Notes: generated by a model not told the origin, from the letters alone. A stretch of 64,000 bases of DNA from Ascidiaceihabitans sp023955215 (GCA_943788345.1 CALSPX010000009.1:124001-188000), one strand, 5' to 3'. Counted from the stretch's first letter, positions 17,192 to 26,280 are shown. A program made the numbers and translations.

Positions 17192-18118
17192 ATGAACGCT
17201 ATTCCAACCCCATCAGACATTCAGACGCGGCCAATGGCGGCAGCCCTGTGTATGATCGGTGCGATGGTCCTTTTGGGGTTCGTTGATAACTTTGTCGCCA
17301 CCGTGGCCGAAGAGATCAGCATCTGGCAGTTCCTTGCCGTTCGCGCCTCAATGGCGATCCCGTTGATCTGTCTTATGTCTATGATGGGTTTGGGCACGAT
17401 GCGCCCGAAACGGTTCTGGGCGGTTGCTGTGCGCAGCCTACTGACAGCGACGGGCCTAATGCTGTACTTTGGGTCACTTGCCTTTATGCCCATCGCGCAA
17501 TCCTTGGCGGGCCTGTTCACCTCTCCCATTTTTGTGCTGCTGATCAGTGCGTTTGTCCTGAAGCAGACGATTGGCAAATGGCGCGTGATTGCGGTGGCTA
17601 TCGGCTTTAGCGGGATCCTTTTGGTTCTTGGCGTCCAAGACGGCGCACCGGGCTGGATCATGATGATGCCTGTGGCAGGCGGATTGATCTATGCAACTGG
17701 CTCAATGGCGACCCGCATTTTATGTTCAGAGGAAAGCACGATCTCGATGCTTGCAGGTATCATGATCGTTCAATTCGTCATCGGAACATTGGCACTGGTA
17801 GGTCTGACGATCTGGGCACCCGTTGTGCCAGACGGTGCAGATGGGTTCCTGCTGCGTGGTTTGGTTTGGCCGATTGAAACCGTATTTCCATATATTGCGA
17901 TGCAGGCCGTTATTTCGGTGGCCGGCGTTTTCCTATTGATCCGCGCCTATCAGTGGGGCGAAGCCAGCCAAGTGTCGGTGTTGGAATATTCCATCATGAT
18001 CTTCGGCCCGTTCTTTGCGTGGTTGTTGATGGGGCAATCCATCACACCGATTATGATGGCGGGGATTGCCCTGATCATGGTCGCAGGCGGGATCATCGCG
18101 GTGCGTTCCAAAGAGTGA
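17192..18118 (+). CDS. DMT-superfamily (EamA) transporter
   Basis: A 308-residue inner-membrane protein with about ten hydrophobic segments arranged as two EamA repeats. The first covers roughly residues 17-145. The second runs from about 155 to the end, closing with MMAGIALIMVAGGIIAV. Such proteins export metabolites or amino acids, but the substrate is unknown. The ribosome site is weak. The next gene, a sulfotransferase, follows after 75 bases on the same strand. Confidence 0.88.
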   Translation: MNAIPTPSDIQTRPMAAALCMIGAMVLLGFVDNFVATVAEEISIWQFLAVRASMAIPLICLMSMMGLGTMRPKRFWAVAVRSLLTATGLMLYFGSLAFMPIAQSLAGLFTSPIFVLLISAFVLKQTIGKWRVIAVAIGFSGILLVLGVQDGAPGWIMMMPVAGGLIYATGSMATRILCSEESTISMLAGIMIVQFVIGTLALVGLTIWAPVVPDGADGFLLRGLVWPIETVFPYIAMQAVISVAGVFLLIRAYQWGEASQVSVLEYSIMIFGPFFAWLLMGQSITPIMMAGIALIMVAGGIIAVRSKE

Positions 18119-18193
18119 GTCATTAATCCGACACTGTCTGATCATTGGTAAAAACCGCTCAACGAATGTGGTTTGTGAGAGTAGAGTACCCGC

Positions 18194-18841
18194 ATGATTA
18201 TCAGTCTTGGCCGCAAATACATCTTCGTGCATGCCCCCAAAACCGCTGGCACCTCGATGGCGCTGGCGCTTGAGGCGCGTGCGATGAAGGATGACATCAT
18301 GCTGGGCGACACGCCCAAAGCGGTGAAACGGCGCAAGCGGTTGCGGGATGTGAAGACAGCGGGGCGGCTGTGGAAACACTCGACCTTGGCGGATGTTGAT
18401 GGGCTGGTGACACCGGCGCAGATGGATGACGCGTTTATCTTCACATTGGTGCGCAACCCTTGGGATCGGATGGTTAGCTATTACCATTGGCTGCAAAAAC
18501 AATCGTTTAAACATGAGGCGGTCACATTAGCGCGGACGAAATCGTTCACAGACTTTGTTCAAGATGCCGCAATCCTTGCGAGCTTTAGCGCCACACCGGC
18601 CAGCCATTATATGACGGATGCTGCGGGCAAAGAGCGCAGCAACGCTTACATACGGATCGAACACTTCGCGCAGGACGTGTTGCCATTGATCGATTATTTG
18701 AGGTTCGATCTGGCGCTTGAGCACGTGAACAAGTCCGAGCGCAGGGCAGATTACCAAAGCTATTATACCGAAACGTCACGCGCAGCCGTCCAAACGGCAT
18801 GCGCGCAGGACATCAACAGATTCGGTTATTCCTTCAAGTGA
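18194..18841 (+). CDS. sulfotransferase-family protein
   Basis: A 215-residue protein with the two PAPS-binding signatures of sulfotransferases: the 5'-phosphosulfate loop HAPKTAGTSMA at about residues 13-23 and the 3'-phosphate strand LVRNPWDRMVSYYHW at about 83-97. It probably transfers sulfate to a carbohydrate or other acceptor. Single small sulfotransferases of this kind are scattered in roseobacters, and the acceptor is unknown. It follows the EamA gene, but no shared pathway is evident. Confidence 0.85.
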   Translation: MIISLGRKYIFVHAPKTAGTSMALALEARAMKDDIMLGDTPKAVKRRKRLRDVKTAGRLWKHSTLADVDGLVTPAQMDDAFIFTLVRNPWDRMVSYYHWLQKQSFKHEAVTLARTKSFTDFVQDAAILASFSATPASHYMTDAAGKERSNAYIRIEHFAQDVLPLIDYLRFDLALEHVNKSERRADYQSYYTETSRAAVQTACAQDINRFGYSFK

Positions 18842-18847
18842 CGTCAG

Positions 18848-18880
18848 ATTTGGGCAAAGAAAATTAATATTCCCCCAAAT
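18848..18880 (+). terminator. weak hairpin after the sulfotransferase gene
   Basis: ATTTGGG and CCCAAAT pair across a 19-base AT-rich loop, followed by TTGTTTCT. It is weak as a terminator. Nothing else is recognisable up to the Hint gene at 19062. Confidence 0.3.
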
Positions 18881-19061
18881 TTGTTTCTACTTTTAGATGA
18901 ATTCTCTGGATGCCAAAAGATTGGCGCAGTGTGGCGAAACAATGCCCCAATTACGCCCCGATTATGACCAAGCAGTGTCATGAGAATCATAGCATCTGAA
19001 CTCACTGCTTAATCGGCGCTGGGTTCCGAAACTACGGATCTGCCACTCAGCGCTTCACACC

Positions 19062-19724
19062 ATGGGGATGGAAAATATGTTTGGTTGGAATAAAAATACA
19101 CCGCCGCGTCGGATGATGGAAACAACGGGTGCCTATGATGGCGGCCTAAACATCATGACCACAGGCCTCACTTCTGGAACACGCGTCGCAACATCGATGG
19201 GATGGCGTCAGGTCAATGCAATCGCTGTTGGTGACCTTGTCCTGACATTCGACCACGGTATGCAAAAAGTTACCGAAGTCAGCCGCTCAATGGCATGGGT
19301 CGATGCGCCTTGGACCGCTGAGCGCATGTGGCCAGTTCACATCCCAGCCGGCGCTTTGGGCAACTACGCTGAAATGACAGTGCTCGCGGATCAAGGTCTT
19401 ATGATCGAAAGCGAAGCGGCGCTTGACCAGCACGGCGATCCATATGCGGTTGTTCCTGCACTTTCATTGGTTGGCGTCCGTGGCATCACACGCCGCGCAC
19501 CACGTGACCAAATTGAAGTCATCACTTTGACCTTTGAAGCGGAACAAGTGATCTACGCCGAAGGCAATCTTCTTGCACATTGCCCAGCCAGCTGCGTTTC
19601 TTTGGACACGATGCTAAACCGCGATCAAAACGCATATGAGGTCCTGTCAGTAAAAGACGCAACATTCTTGGCTGAATGTTTGATGATGGAAGACAACACA
19701 GCGGCACACGCCCAAGCAGCCTAA
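19062..19724 (+). CDS. Hint-domain protein lacking the usual nucleophile
   Basis: A 220-residue protein of the bacterial Hint_2 (hedgehog/intein-like) type. The domain begins at about residue 35 with GLTSGTRVATSMGWRQVNAI and AVGDLVLTFDHG, and ends with the PVHIPAGALG and HCPASCVSLDTML segments. Active Hint domains open with Cys or Ser at the splice position. Here Gly stands there (TTGLTSGT), so self-cleavage is doubtful. No partner domain is attached. The start is uncertain: ATG 19062, 19068 and 19077 are all in frame, and the GGGGATGG upstream would suit 19077. Confidence 0.75.
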   Translation: MGMENMFGWNKNTPPRRMMETTGAYDGGLNIMTTGLTSGTRVATSMGWRQVNAIAVGDLVLTFDHGMQKVTEVSRSMAWVDAPWTAERMWPVHIPAGALGNYAEMTVLADQGLMIESEAALDQHGDPYAVVPALSLVGVRGITRRAPRDQIEVITLTFEAEQVIYAEGNLLAHCPASCVSLDTMLNRDQNAYEVLSVKDATFLAECLMMEDNTAAHAQAA

Positions 19725-19830
19725 GCGACCCCATTTCTTTCCCTATTCGCAGCACTGGTCCGGCAACGGCCAGTGCTGTTTCGTTCCAATCCCCCCAAAT
19801 GTGGGTCGATTGATATTTTTTCGGTGTTAA

Positions 19831-19857
19831 TGTCGGTCTGGACAATCCCCGTTCGTC
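19831..19857 (+). promoter_or_regulatory. candidate ECF-type promoter for the YCII/ECF42 pair
   Basis: TGTCGG (19831-19836) and CGTC (19854-19857) are spaced by 17 bases and lie 50 bases upstream of the YCII gene. ECF42 sigma factors are reported to use a TGTCGA-type -35 with a short CG(A/T)C-type -10, so this fits autoregulation. Confidence 0.5.
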
Positions 19858-19906
19858 TAAGGGGTACAAGGGTGCAGTGCTCTTGTTTCAAACCAAGGAA
19901 AATATC

Positions 19907-20260
19907 ATGCAATTTATGTGTCTCATTTATTCTGCCCCGAACTCTGGACCAAAGCCCGGAACCCCTGAATTTGGGATGTTCATGAAGGGCTACGGCGATT
20001 TCACCCAAACCGTAAAAGCCGATGGCAAGTTTGTGGCGGGTGACGCGCTGCAGGGTGCTGACACGACAACAACCGTGTCTGTGCGTGCAGGTAAAGCGGA
20101 AACAATTGATGGTCCGTTCGCGGAAACGAAGGAACAATTGGGCGGTTATTACCTGCTAGATTGCACTGATATGGATGAGGCACTGAAATATGCGGCCATG
20201 ATCCCAACATCTGAATTTGGCCGCATCGAAGTGCGTCCAGTCATGGTCTGGGACACATAA
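19907..20260 (+). CDS. YCII-related (DGPF) protein
   Basis: A 117-residue dimeric-ferredoxin-like protein with the family's DGPFAETKEQLGGYYL motif, which contains the DGPF tetrapeptide. DGPF proteins are the standard genomic partners and targets of ECF42 sigma factors, and their biochemical role is unknown. ATG 19907 is preferred over an upstream TTG because AAGGAAAA precedes it. The ECF gene begins 27 bases after the stop. Confidence 0.92.
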   Translation: MQFMCLIYSAPNSGPKPGTPEFGMFMKGYGDFTQTVKADGKFVAGDALQGADTTTTVSVRAGKAETIDGPFAETKEQLGGYYLLDCTDMDEALKYAAMIPTSEFGRIEVRPVMVWDT

Positions 20261-20287
20261 TCCCCGCTTAAGTCATCGGATCAAAGC

Positions 20288-21538
20288 ATGTTCCCTCCAC
20301 TCTCAACCGAACAGGTGATTGAACGAACCGTTTGTGAAGAGTGGGGGCGTATCCTCGCTTCATTGGTCAGTGGCCTGAATGATCTGCAACTGGCAGAGGA
20401 TTGCCTGCAAGAGGCGGTGATCTCTGCGCTGGATCATTGGGGTAAGAATGGTCTGCCAAGGTCCCCAAGTACGTGGTTGATCACTGTTGCGCGGCGCAAG
20501 GCGCTGGATAAATTGCGCCGTGCCCAAAACTTTGCACGCAAAGAAAACGAAATCGCCTATCTGCTGGAACTGGAAAATCGCTCCTTGGACGATCCTATGA
20601 CGGAAACGATCCCTGACAAGCGGCTTGATATGATCTTTACCTGCTGCCATCCCGCGCTTGAGCGTAAAAGCCAAGTGGCGCTGACCCTTCGCACTTTGGG
20701 CGGGTTGTCGATTGATGAGATTGCTGCGGCGTTTTTGGACAAACCGTCCTCAATGCAAAAGCGGATCACACGGGCCAAACAACAGATTGCGCGCGGGGGG
20801 ATCCCATACGAAGTTCCCCAAGATGCGGACCTGCCCGAACGCACCTCTGCTGTTCTAAGCGTGCTTTATTTGATCTTTAACGAGGGGTATTCTGCCAACA
20901 GCGGCACCGCAGTGTTGCGCAGTGATTTGTCTGGCGAGGCCATCCGCCTCACGCGGATCATTGCCGCGCTTTTGCCAAACGATTGCGAAGCCGCAGGTTT
21001 GCTGGCGTTGATGTTGCTGCACGATTCACGGCGAAACGCACGTGTTGGGCCCGCCGGTGAAATGATCGCGCTAGAGGATCAAAACCGCAAACGTTGGGAC
21101 CGCGAGAAAATCCAAGAGGGTGTCGCGATATTGAAAGAGACGCTGCCAAAACAGGGCATCGGACCCTACCAAATTCAGGCCGCGATCAGTGCCGTTCATG
21201 CGCAAAGCCCTGCGTGGGATCAAACTGATTGGACGGAAATCGTGGCGCTGTATGAACTGTTGCATGCGATGCAGCCCTCACCTGTTGTGCAGGTCAATCT
21301 TGCTGTCGCGGTGTCGTATGCACAAACACCAGACGCGGCATTGGCGATCATGGAAAAGGTCGCAACGGTCGCCAAAATCCAAACCTATCAACCCTACCAT
21401 GCGGCGATGGGCAATCTGCTGGCACGGGCTGGCAGGATTACAGAGGCTAAGGTGAGCTTTGAAAATGCGATAGAACTGTCAGAAAATGCCCAAGAGATCG
21501 CATTTTTGCAAAATGCAGCGCGGCGATTGCTGCACTAG
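20288..21538 (+). CDS. ECF42-group RNA polymerase sigma factor
   Basis: A 416-residue sigma factor: region 2 at about residues 10-75 (LAEDCLQEAVISAL), region 4 at about 135-170 (LGGLSIDEIAAAFLDKPSSM), then a long C-terminal extension with DUF6596-like and TPR-like helices (GPYQIQAAISAVHAQ...AIMEKV...LLARAGRITEA). That architecture and the adjacent DGPF gene define group ECF42. No anti-sigma gene is present, as expected for the group, where the extension is thought to be needed for activity. A bidirectional terminator follows. Confidence 0.92.
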   Translation: MFPPLSTEQVIERTVCEEWGRILASLVSGLNDLQLAEDCLQEAVISALDHWGKNGLPRSPSTWLITVARRKALDKLRRAQNFARKENEIAYLLELENRSLDDPMTETIPDKRLDMIFTCCHPALERKSQVALTLRTLGGLSIDEIAAAFLDKPSSMQKRITRAKQQIARGGIPYEVPQDADLPERTSAVLSVLYLIFNEGYSANSGTAVLRSDLSGEAIRLTRIIAALLPNDCEAAGLLALMLLHDSRRNARVGPAGEMIALEDQNRKRWDREKIQEGVAILKETLPKQGIGPYQIQAAISAVHAQSPAWDQTDWTEIVALYELLHAMQPSPVVQVNLAVAVSYAQTPDAALAIMEKVATVAKIQTYQPYHAAMGNLLARAGRITEAKVSFENAIELSENAQEIAFLQNAARRLLH

Positions 21539-21544
21539 GAATGA

Positions 21545-21570
21545 AAAGCCCCCGAATGAACGGGGGCTTT
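21545..21570. terminator. bidirectional terminator between ECF42 and fadJ
   Basis: AAAGCCCCCG and CGGGGGCTTT form a perfect ten-base-pair stem with a six-base loop. A- and T-runs at the ends allow it to serve both convergent genes. Confidence 0.85.
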
Positions 21571-21577
21571 AAAGGTC

Positions 21578-23779
21578 TTATGCTGCGGCTTCGTCCTTTG
21601 GACCAAAGCGGCGATAGAAGGTTTGGTTTTTACCCGCCATCTCGCGCAGAAGGGCAGGGCATTCAAAACGATCGCCGTACTCTGCCTGCAACTGGTCACA
21701 GCGTTCTGCCGCATATGGCGTCCCGATGATGTCCAAGTAGCTGAATGGGCCACCAGTGGCAGGGGCAAAACCCCAACCAAGGATCGCGCCAACATCGCCT
21801 TCGCGGATGTCTTCTAATACGCCTTCTTCCAATGCACGTACGGCTTCTAGAACCTGTGAGAACATCAAACGATCTTGAACTTCCTGCAGGGCTGGTTGCT
21901 CGGCGGCCAATGGATACTTGTCGTGAACACCTTTCCAATAGCCTGTGCGCTTGCCCTTTTCGTCATAGTCGAAATAGCCCGCGTTGGCCTTGCGACCCAA
22001 ACGGCCTAAGCCTTCCATCCAGACGATCAGATCGTCGGCGTCAGATGCAGGATAGGCATTGCCCATGGCAGCCTTAGTGGCCTTCATGATGCGCACACCC
22101 AGATCGATCGAGGTCTCGTCACCCAACTGGATTGGTCCCACTGGGAAACCAAGTTGTTGTGCAGCGTTATCAATCAACTGTGGTGCAACACCTTCGGTGA
22201 CCATGCGCGCCGCTTCATTGCCGTATGGGATGATGCAACGGTTGGCGTAGAAGAACCGCGCATCGTTCACAACGATTGGCGTTTTGCGAATTTGGCGCAC
22301 GTAGTCGAGGGATTTGGCAACAGCCACATCACCCGTTTGCGCACCTTTGATGATCTCAACCAACAACATCTTTTCAACAGGTGAGAAGAAGTGGATGCCG
22401 ATAAACTGTTCAGGGCGCGAAGACGCCTTTGCCAACTCAGAGATTGGCAAGGTCGAGGTGTTTGAGGCAAAGATGCAATCCTCTGGGATCACGGCCTCAA
22501 CGCGTTTGGTGATCTCTGCCTTAACAGCAGGGTCTTCAAACACGGCCTCAATGATCAAATCACAACCCTTCAGCATTTCAACATCAGGGGTCGCGGTGAT
22601 CAGGCTAAGCAGCGCTTCTTTTTTCTCAGGCGTCGCTTTTTTGCGGGCAATACCTTTGTCCATGTAGGTAGCAGAATAGGCTTTGCCTTTGTCAGCGGCT
22701 TCTTGCTCGCGGTCGATCAAAACTACTTCGATGCCTGCTTGGGCCGACACAAGGGCAATGCCAGCACCCATCATACCAGCGCCCAAAACACCCAATTTCT
22801 TAACGCGTTGGTCAGGGACATCTTTTGGACGCACAGCGCCTTTTTCTAGGGCCTCTTTGTTCAGGAACAAGGAACGGATCATCGCAGATGAGGATGGGTT
22901 CATCAGGATATTGGTGAACCAGCGTGCCTCAATCTTAAGGGCTGTGTCGAATGGAACCAGCGCACCTTCATAGATCGCTGACAACATCGCTTTGGCCGCA
23001 GGGAAGGCACCTTTTGTCTTACCGCCAACCAACGCGTTGGCACCGACAAAGTTCATGAAGCTAGCAGGGTGATACGGGGCACCGCCGGGCAATTTATAGC
23101 CCTTCGCGTCCCAAGGTTTTAACAGATCGGCATCCTTTGCAGACAGAACCCACGCACGGGCTGCAGCAATCGGATCCTCAACAACCTCATCAATCACGCC
23201 AGCTTTTAACGCTTTGTCAGGTGCGTTCATGCGACCCTCAAGCAGCAATGACGAGGCACCCATCAAACCAAGTTTGCGCACCAAACGGGTTGTCCCGCCC
23301 GCACCCGGAAAAATACCAACCAGAATTTCAGGCAGGCCGATCTTGGCCTTTGGGTTGTTGGCGCAGAAAATGCGGTGGGTCGAAAGGGGCAATTCTAAAC
23401 CAATACCTGCAGCCGTGCCCGGAAGGGCCGTTGCAATTGGCTTGCCGCCTTTGTTGGTCTTTGGGTCCATGCCTGCGCGCTCAATCTTGCGCAAAAGGTG
23501 ATGCATACGCATCGTGCCCTCAAACAATCCCTTGGCCGGATCATCCCCTGCATCAGCGCGCATTTTGGCCAATAGGTTCAAATCCATGCCACCGGCAAAG
23601 CTGTCTTTGCCAGATGTGATAACGATGCCTTTGACTGCATCATCCGCCAACGCGTCATCGATCTGGGCATCAAGCTGTTCAAGGCCCTCAAAAGACATCA
23701 CGTTCATGGTTTTGTCTGCGACATCCCAAGTGATTGTGGCAATGCCCTCAGCGTCTTTGGTGAGTGTGAAGTCGTTCAT
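21578..23779 (-). CDS. fadJ: 3-hydroxyacyl-CoA dehydrogenase / enoyl-CoA hydratase
   Basis: The two-domain beta-oxidation enzyme that hydrates enoyl-CoA and oxidises 3-hydroxyacyl-CoA with NAD. In the 733-residue protein the crotonase domain covers about 1-300 (KIGLPEILVGIFPGAGG). The Rossmann domain begins near residue 330 (LGAGMMGAGIALVSAQAG), followed by the FFSPVEKM region and the 3HCDH C-terminal domains. The start ATG overlaps the preceding small gene's stop in an ATGA, so the two are translationally coupled. It is the last gene of the fadA operon. It could equally be labelled fadB; the thiolase is a separate chain. Confidence 0.94.
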   Translation of the reverse strand: MNDFTLTKDAEGIATITWDVADKTMNVMSFEGLEQLDAQIDDALADDAVKGIVITSGKDSFAGGMDLNLLAKMRADAGDDPAKGLFEGTMRMHHLLRKIERAGMDPKTNKGGKPIATALPGTAAGIGLELPLSTHRIFCANNPKAKIGLPEILVGIFPGAGGTTRLVRKLGLMGASSLLLEGRMNAPDKALKAGVIDEVVEDPIAAARAWVLSAKDADLLKPWDAKGYKLPGGAPYHPASFMNFVGANALVGGKTKGAFPAAKAMLSAIYEGALVPFDTALKIEARWFTNILMNPSSSAMIRSLFLNKEALEKGAVRPKDVPDQRVKKLGVLGAGMMGAGIALVSAQAGIEVVLIDREQEAADKGKAYSATYMDKGIARKKATPEKKEALLSLITATPDVEMLKGCDLIIEAVFEDPAVKAEITKRVEAVIPEDCIFASNTSTLPISELAKASSRPEQFIGIHFFSPVEKMLLVEIIKGAQTGDVAVAKSLDYVRQIRKTPIVVNDARFFYANRCIIPYGNEAARMVTEGVAPQLIDNAAQQLGFPVGPIQLGDETSIDLGVRIMKATKAAMGNAYPASDADDLIVWMEGLGRLGRKANAGYFDYDEKGKRTGYWKGVHDKYPLAAEQPALQEVQDRLMFSQVLEAVRALEEGVLEDIREGDVGAILGWGFAPATGGPFSYLDIIGTPYAAERCDQLQAEYGDRFECPALLREMAGKNQTFYRRFGPKDEAAA

Positions 23780-24105
23780 CTGTATCTCCCCAAGTTGGGT
23801 TTTTTGGTTGGGGTGTCGGACCCGTAATTCTCAAACTTTTTCAACAACATTTTGACAAGGGCCAAGGTCTCGTTTGGCCCGTTGCTGCAATCGTCTTCGC
23901 TGAGCAGGATGCGCTTAAAGTCATTCAAATCGGTCCCGTCCAAGCTGTCGCTTGGGTCAGGTTTGAATTTGAAAAACAATGGTGGGGTTTGTTGAACCAG
24001 ACGGACATAGGTGCCGTCATTGGCGACCTTGAGCTTTAGGTTGGTCATGCCTTCAGACGCAGCAAGAGTTGCGACAGCATGGAAAGGATGTGATTTATTG
24101 GTCAT
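23776..24105 (-). CDS. small hypothetical protein coupled between fadA and fadJ
   Basis: A 109-residue soluble protein with no recognised domain. It is charged (KLKVANDGTYVRL, FKFKPDPSDSLDGTDLNDFKRILL) and ends in a basic tail. The start overlaps the fadA stop by one base (TAATG), and its own stop overlaps the fadJ start (ATGA). Both junctions imply translation in a fixed ratio with the two beta-oxidation enzymes. A structural or regulatory role in the thiolase/hydratase complex is inferred from position only. Confidence 0.75.
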   Translation of the reverse strand: MTNKSHPFHAVATLAASEGMTNLKLKVANDGTYVRLVQQTPPLFFKFKPDPSDSLDGTDLNDFKRILLSEDDCSNGPNETLALVKMLLKKFENYGSDTPTKKPNLGRYR

Positions 24106-25316
24106 TATACGCGCTCAATTATTGTGGCGGCACCCATGCCGGATGCAATGCAAAGGGTCGCAAGACCCACTTCTTTGTCTTGACGTTCTAGTTCATCCAA
24201 CAACGTGCCAATGATCATCGCACCTGTGGCACCCAGCGGGTGACCCATAGCGATTGAACCGCCGTTTACGTTGACAACTGAATGATCGACTTTGAATTTT
24301 TCCATGAACAACATGACTACCGAGGCGAAGGCCTCGTTCACTTCAAACAGATCAATGTCTGAGATGGTCATACCGTTGTCTGCCAAAATCTTTTGGGTGG
24401 CAGGAACCGGACCCGTCAACATGATGGTCGGATCAGTGCCAATTTTTGTGGTGGCACGGATGCGGGCACGTGGCTTTAGGCCATGCTTTTCACCGAATTC
24501 TTTGTTGCCAATGAGAACGGCAGCAGCGCCATCAACAATGCCAGATGAATTGCCTGCATGGTGGATGTGATTGATTTTTTCCAAGTGCGGGTACTTCATC
24601 AACGCAATCTTATCAAAGCCGGGCATGACTTCACCCATCGCCTGAAACGCTGGGTTCAAGGCACCAAGGGACTGCATGTCGGTTTGGGGACGCATGTATT
24701 CATCGTGATCAAGGATCGAGATGCCGTTGATGTCACGCACGTTGATCACAGAATTGGCAAAACGGCCCTCATCCCATGCAACTTTGGCGCGGCGTTGGGA
24801 TTCAACAGCCAATGCATCTGCATCGTCGCGGGTGAACCCATATTTGGTGGCGATGATGTCGGCGCTGATGCCTTGGGGGACGAAATAGGTGTCCATCGCA
24901 ACGGAAGGATCGGCGGCAATCGCAGCACCGTCAGATCCCATAGGAACGCGGCCCATCATCTCAACACCACCGGCAATATAAGCACTGCCTGCGCCGCCTT
25001 TGACTTGGTTGGCACTAAGGTTCACAGCCTCCATGCCTGATGCGCAGAAACGGTTGATCGCAAGACCCGGGATGGATTGATCCAGATCAGAAGCCAAAAC
25101 CGCGGAACGGGCCAAACAGCCGCCTTGTTCCATAACTTGGGTTACGTTGCCCCAAATTACATCCTCAACCGCATGGCCGCCCAAATTGTTGCGCTCTTTC
25201 AGGGCGTTCAATGTGACAGCGGATAGGCGCAGGGCGGTGACCTCATGGAGGCTGCCGTCCTTACGACCTTTACCACGCGGGGTGCGCAGGGCGTCATAGA
25301 TATAGGCTTCGGTCAT
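24105..25316 (-). CDS. fadA: acetyl-CoA acyltransferase (thiolase)
   Basis: Performs the last step of beta-oxidation, cleaving 3-ketoacyl-CoA with CoA. The 403-residue protein has the nucleophilic cysteine in NRFCASGMEA (about residue 90), the GHPLGATGA histidine motif and the C-terminal LATLCIASGMG motif with the second catalytic cysteine. It lies at the head of the fadA-small ORF-fadJ set with overlapping junctions. GST lies 89 bases upstream on the same strand. Confidence 0.95.
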   Translation of the reverse strand: MTEAYIYDALRTPRGKGRKDGSLHEVTALRLSAVTLNALKERNNLGGHAVEDVIWGNVTQVMEQGGCLARSAVLASDLDQSIPGLAINRFCASGMEAVNLSANQVKGGAGSAYIAGGVEMMGRVPMGSDGAAIAADPSVAMDTYFVPQGISADIIATKYGFTRDDADALAVESQRRAKVAWDEGRFANSVINVRDINGISILDHDEYMRPQTDMQSLGALNPAFQAMGEVMPGFDKIALMKYPHLEKINHIHHAGNSSGIVDGAAAVLIGNKEFGEKHGLKPRARIRATTKIGTDPTIMLTGPVPATQKILADNGMTISDIDLFEVNEAFASVVMLFMEKFKVDHSVVNVNGGSIAMGHPLGATGAMIIGTLLDELERQDKEVGLATLCIASGMGAATIIERV

Positions 25317-25405
25317 TCTTTGATCCTTTTGGCAGTGGTCTTTGCCACAATGTGGTTACGTGGAGCAGAGCAGTTCAAGAGCTGCCGCTGCGTCCTTTTG
25401 TGAGG

Positions 25406-26047
25406 TTACGCGCGGTCAGATGGGTTTCCGGGCATCAAATCATAGGGGTGCTTCCAGCCCGGGGTTTCAGAAATGCGGGTTAACCACGCATCAATGTGGG
25501 GCCAGTCGGCGCGGACAAAGCCAAAAGGCTCTGGGTAATAAAGATAGCCACAACAGCTTAGATCGGCATTGGTTAGGGCGTCGCCAACAATCCAATCACG
25601 GCCCTCAAGATGGGTGTTGAGGGTGGCATATGCGCCTTGTAGACGACCTTGGTTAAACGCAATCACTTCCGCTGGGCGCTTCGCTTCGGGCAAGAAGTTC
25701 ATCAAGAAACGGGTCATGCCCGCCATTGAGCTGAGCTTGTGATTGTCAAACAGCACCCAACGCAAAACCTCACGGCGTTCCTCAGGCGAGGTGCCTGCAA
25801 ATTTGCCGCTTAGGTGGCTCACATAATCTTGGATAGCACCGGATTGGGTCACTGTGTAATCCGCAGCAGTGTCGACCAAAACGGGCGCTTCACCCATCGT
25901 GTTGACAGACTTGAACTCAGGGGTTCGGGACGCGCCACCAAAAAAGTCAACGAAGACGGGTTCCCACTCAAGGCCCGAAAGTTCCAAAGCCAGTGCTGCT
26001 TTGTAAGAATTTCCGCTTTCACCAAAGCAATGCAATTTCAACGTCAT
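25406..26047 (-). CDS. glutathione S-transferase-like protein
   Basis: A 213-residue cytoplasmic protein with a thioredoxin-like N-terminal domain (LKLHCFGESGNSYKAALAL, with Ser in the likely glutathione-activating position). The GEAPVL cis-Pro motif and an all-alpha C-terminal domain (DALTNADLSCCGYL) follow. Start ATG 26047 is chosen because GGGAGGGG precedes it. It lies in the fad locus on the same strand, so a role in thiol chemistry of acyl or aldehyde by-products is possible but unproven. Confidence 0.88.
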   Translation of the reverse strand: MTLKLHCFGESGNSYKAALALELSGLEWEPVFVDFFGGASRTPEFKSVNTMGEAPVLVDTAADYTVTQSGAIQDYVSHLSGKFAGTSPEERREVLRWVLFDNHKLSSMAGMTRFLMNFLPEAKRPAEVIAFNQGRLQGAYATLNTHLEGRDWIVGDALTNADLSCCGYLYYPEPFGFVRADWPHIDAWLTRISETPGWKHPYDLMPGNPSDRA

Positions 26048-26085
26048 GGTCCATACCCCTCCCAAGGTGTTTTTTGATAAGGAAG

Positions 26086-26137
26086 CTGGGGGTTTCACAC
26101 CCCCAGACCCCCGTGGAGTTTATTTCGTAAGATGAAC
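26086..26137 (+). repeat. dispersed repeat, GGAGTTTATT/AAGATGAA type, copy 1
   Basis: A CTGGGGG/CCCCCAG hairpin is followed by CCCCCGTGGAGTTTATT and then TAAGATGAA. The tail GGAGTTTAT...AAGATGAA recurs inverted at 26282-26316 and direct at 48547-48607. I recall this as a very common dispersed element of Rhodobacteraceae. Confidence 0.7.
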
Positions 26138-26164
26138 GGGGCGTTCACTTAGTCTTAAGGTTAA

Positions 26165-26280
26165 TTTGCGATCCAAGTTCTGCGCGGCAGGCTGGAGAGC
26201 TGAGCCGTGTGTAAGGTGAAGCCCTGCTGTTTGGCTCGTCGGGTCAATCCCAAATTGGATCGAACAGCAGGGTGGTCCCT
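26165..26280. ncRNA. candidate structured RNA between inverted repeats
   Basis: This 304-base gap between the GST and acyl-CoA dehydrogenase genes is densely self-complementary. CCCTGCTGTT (26222-26231) pairs perfectly with AACAGCAGGG (26263-26272). CGATCCAA (26169-26176) pairs with TTGGATCG (26255-26262). GAGCC (26202-26206) pairs with GGCTC (26233-26237). The first two cannot nest and would form a pseudoknot or alternative folds. On the minus strand short stretches (TGTTCG, GAGCC, TTCACCTT, CAGCCTGC) appear in the same order as in E. coli 6S RNA, but the length is short and I cannot confirm it. It may also be the remains of a mobile element. Confidence 0.35.
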
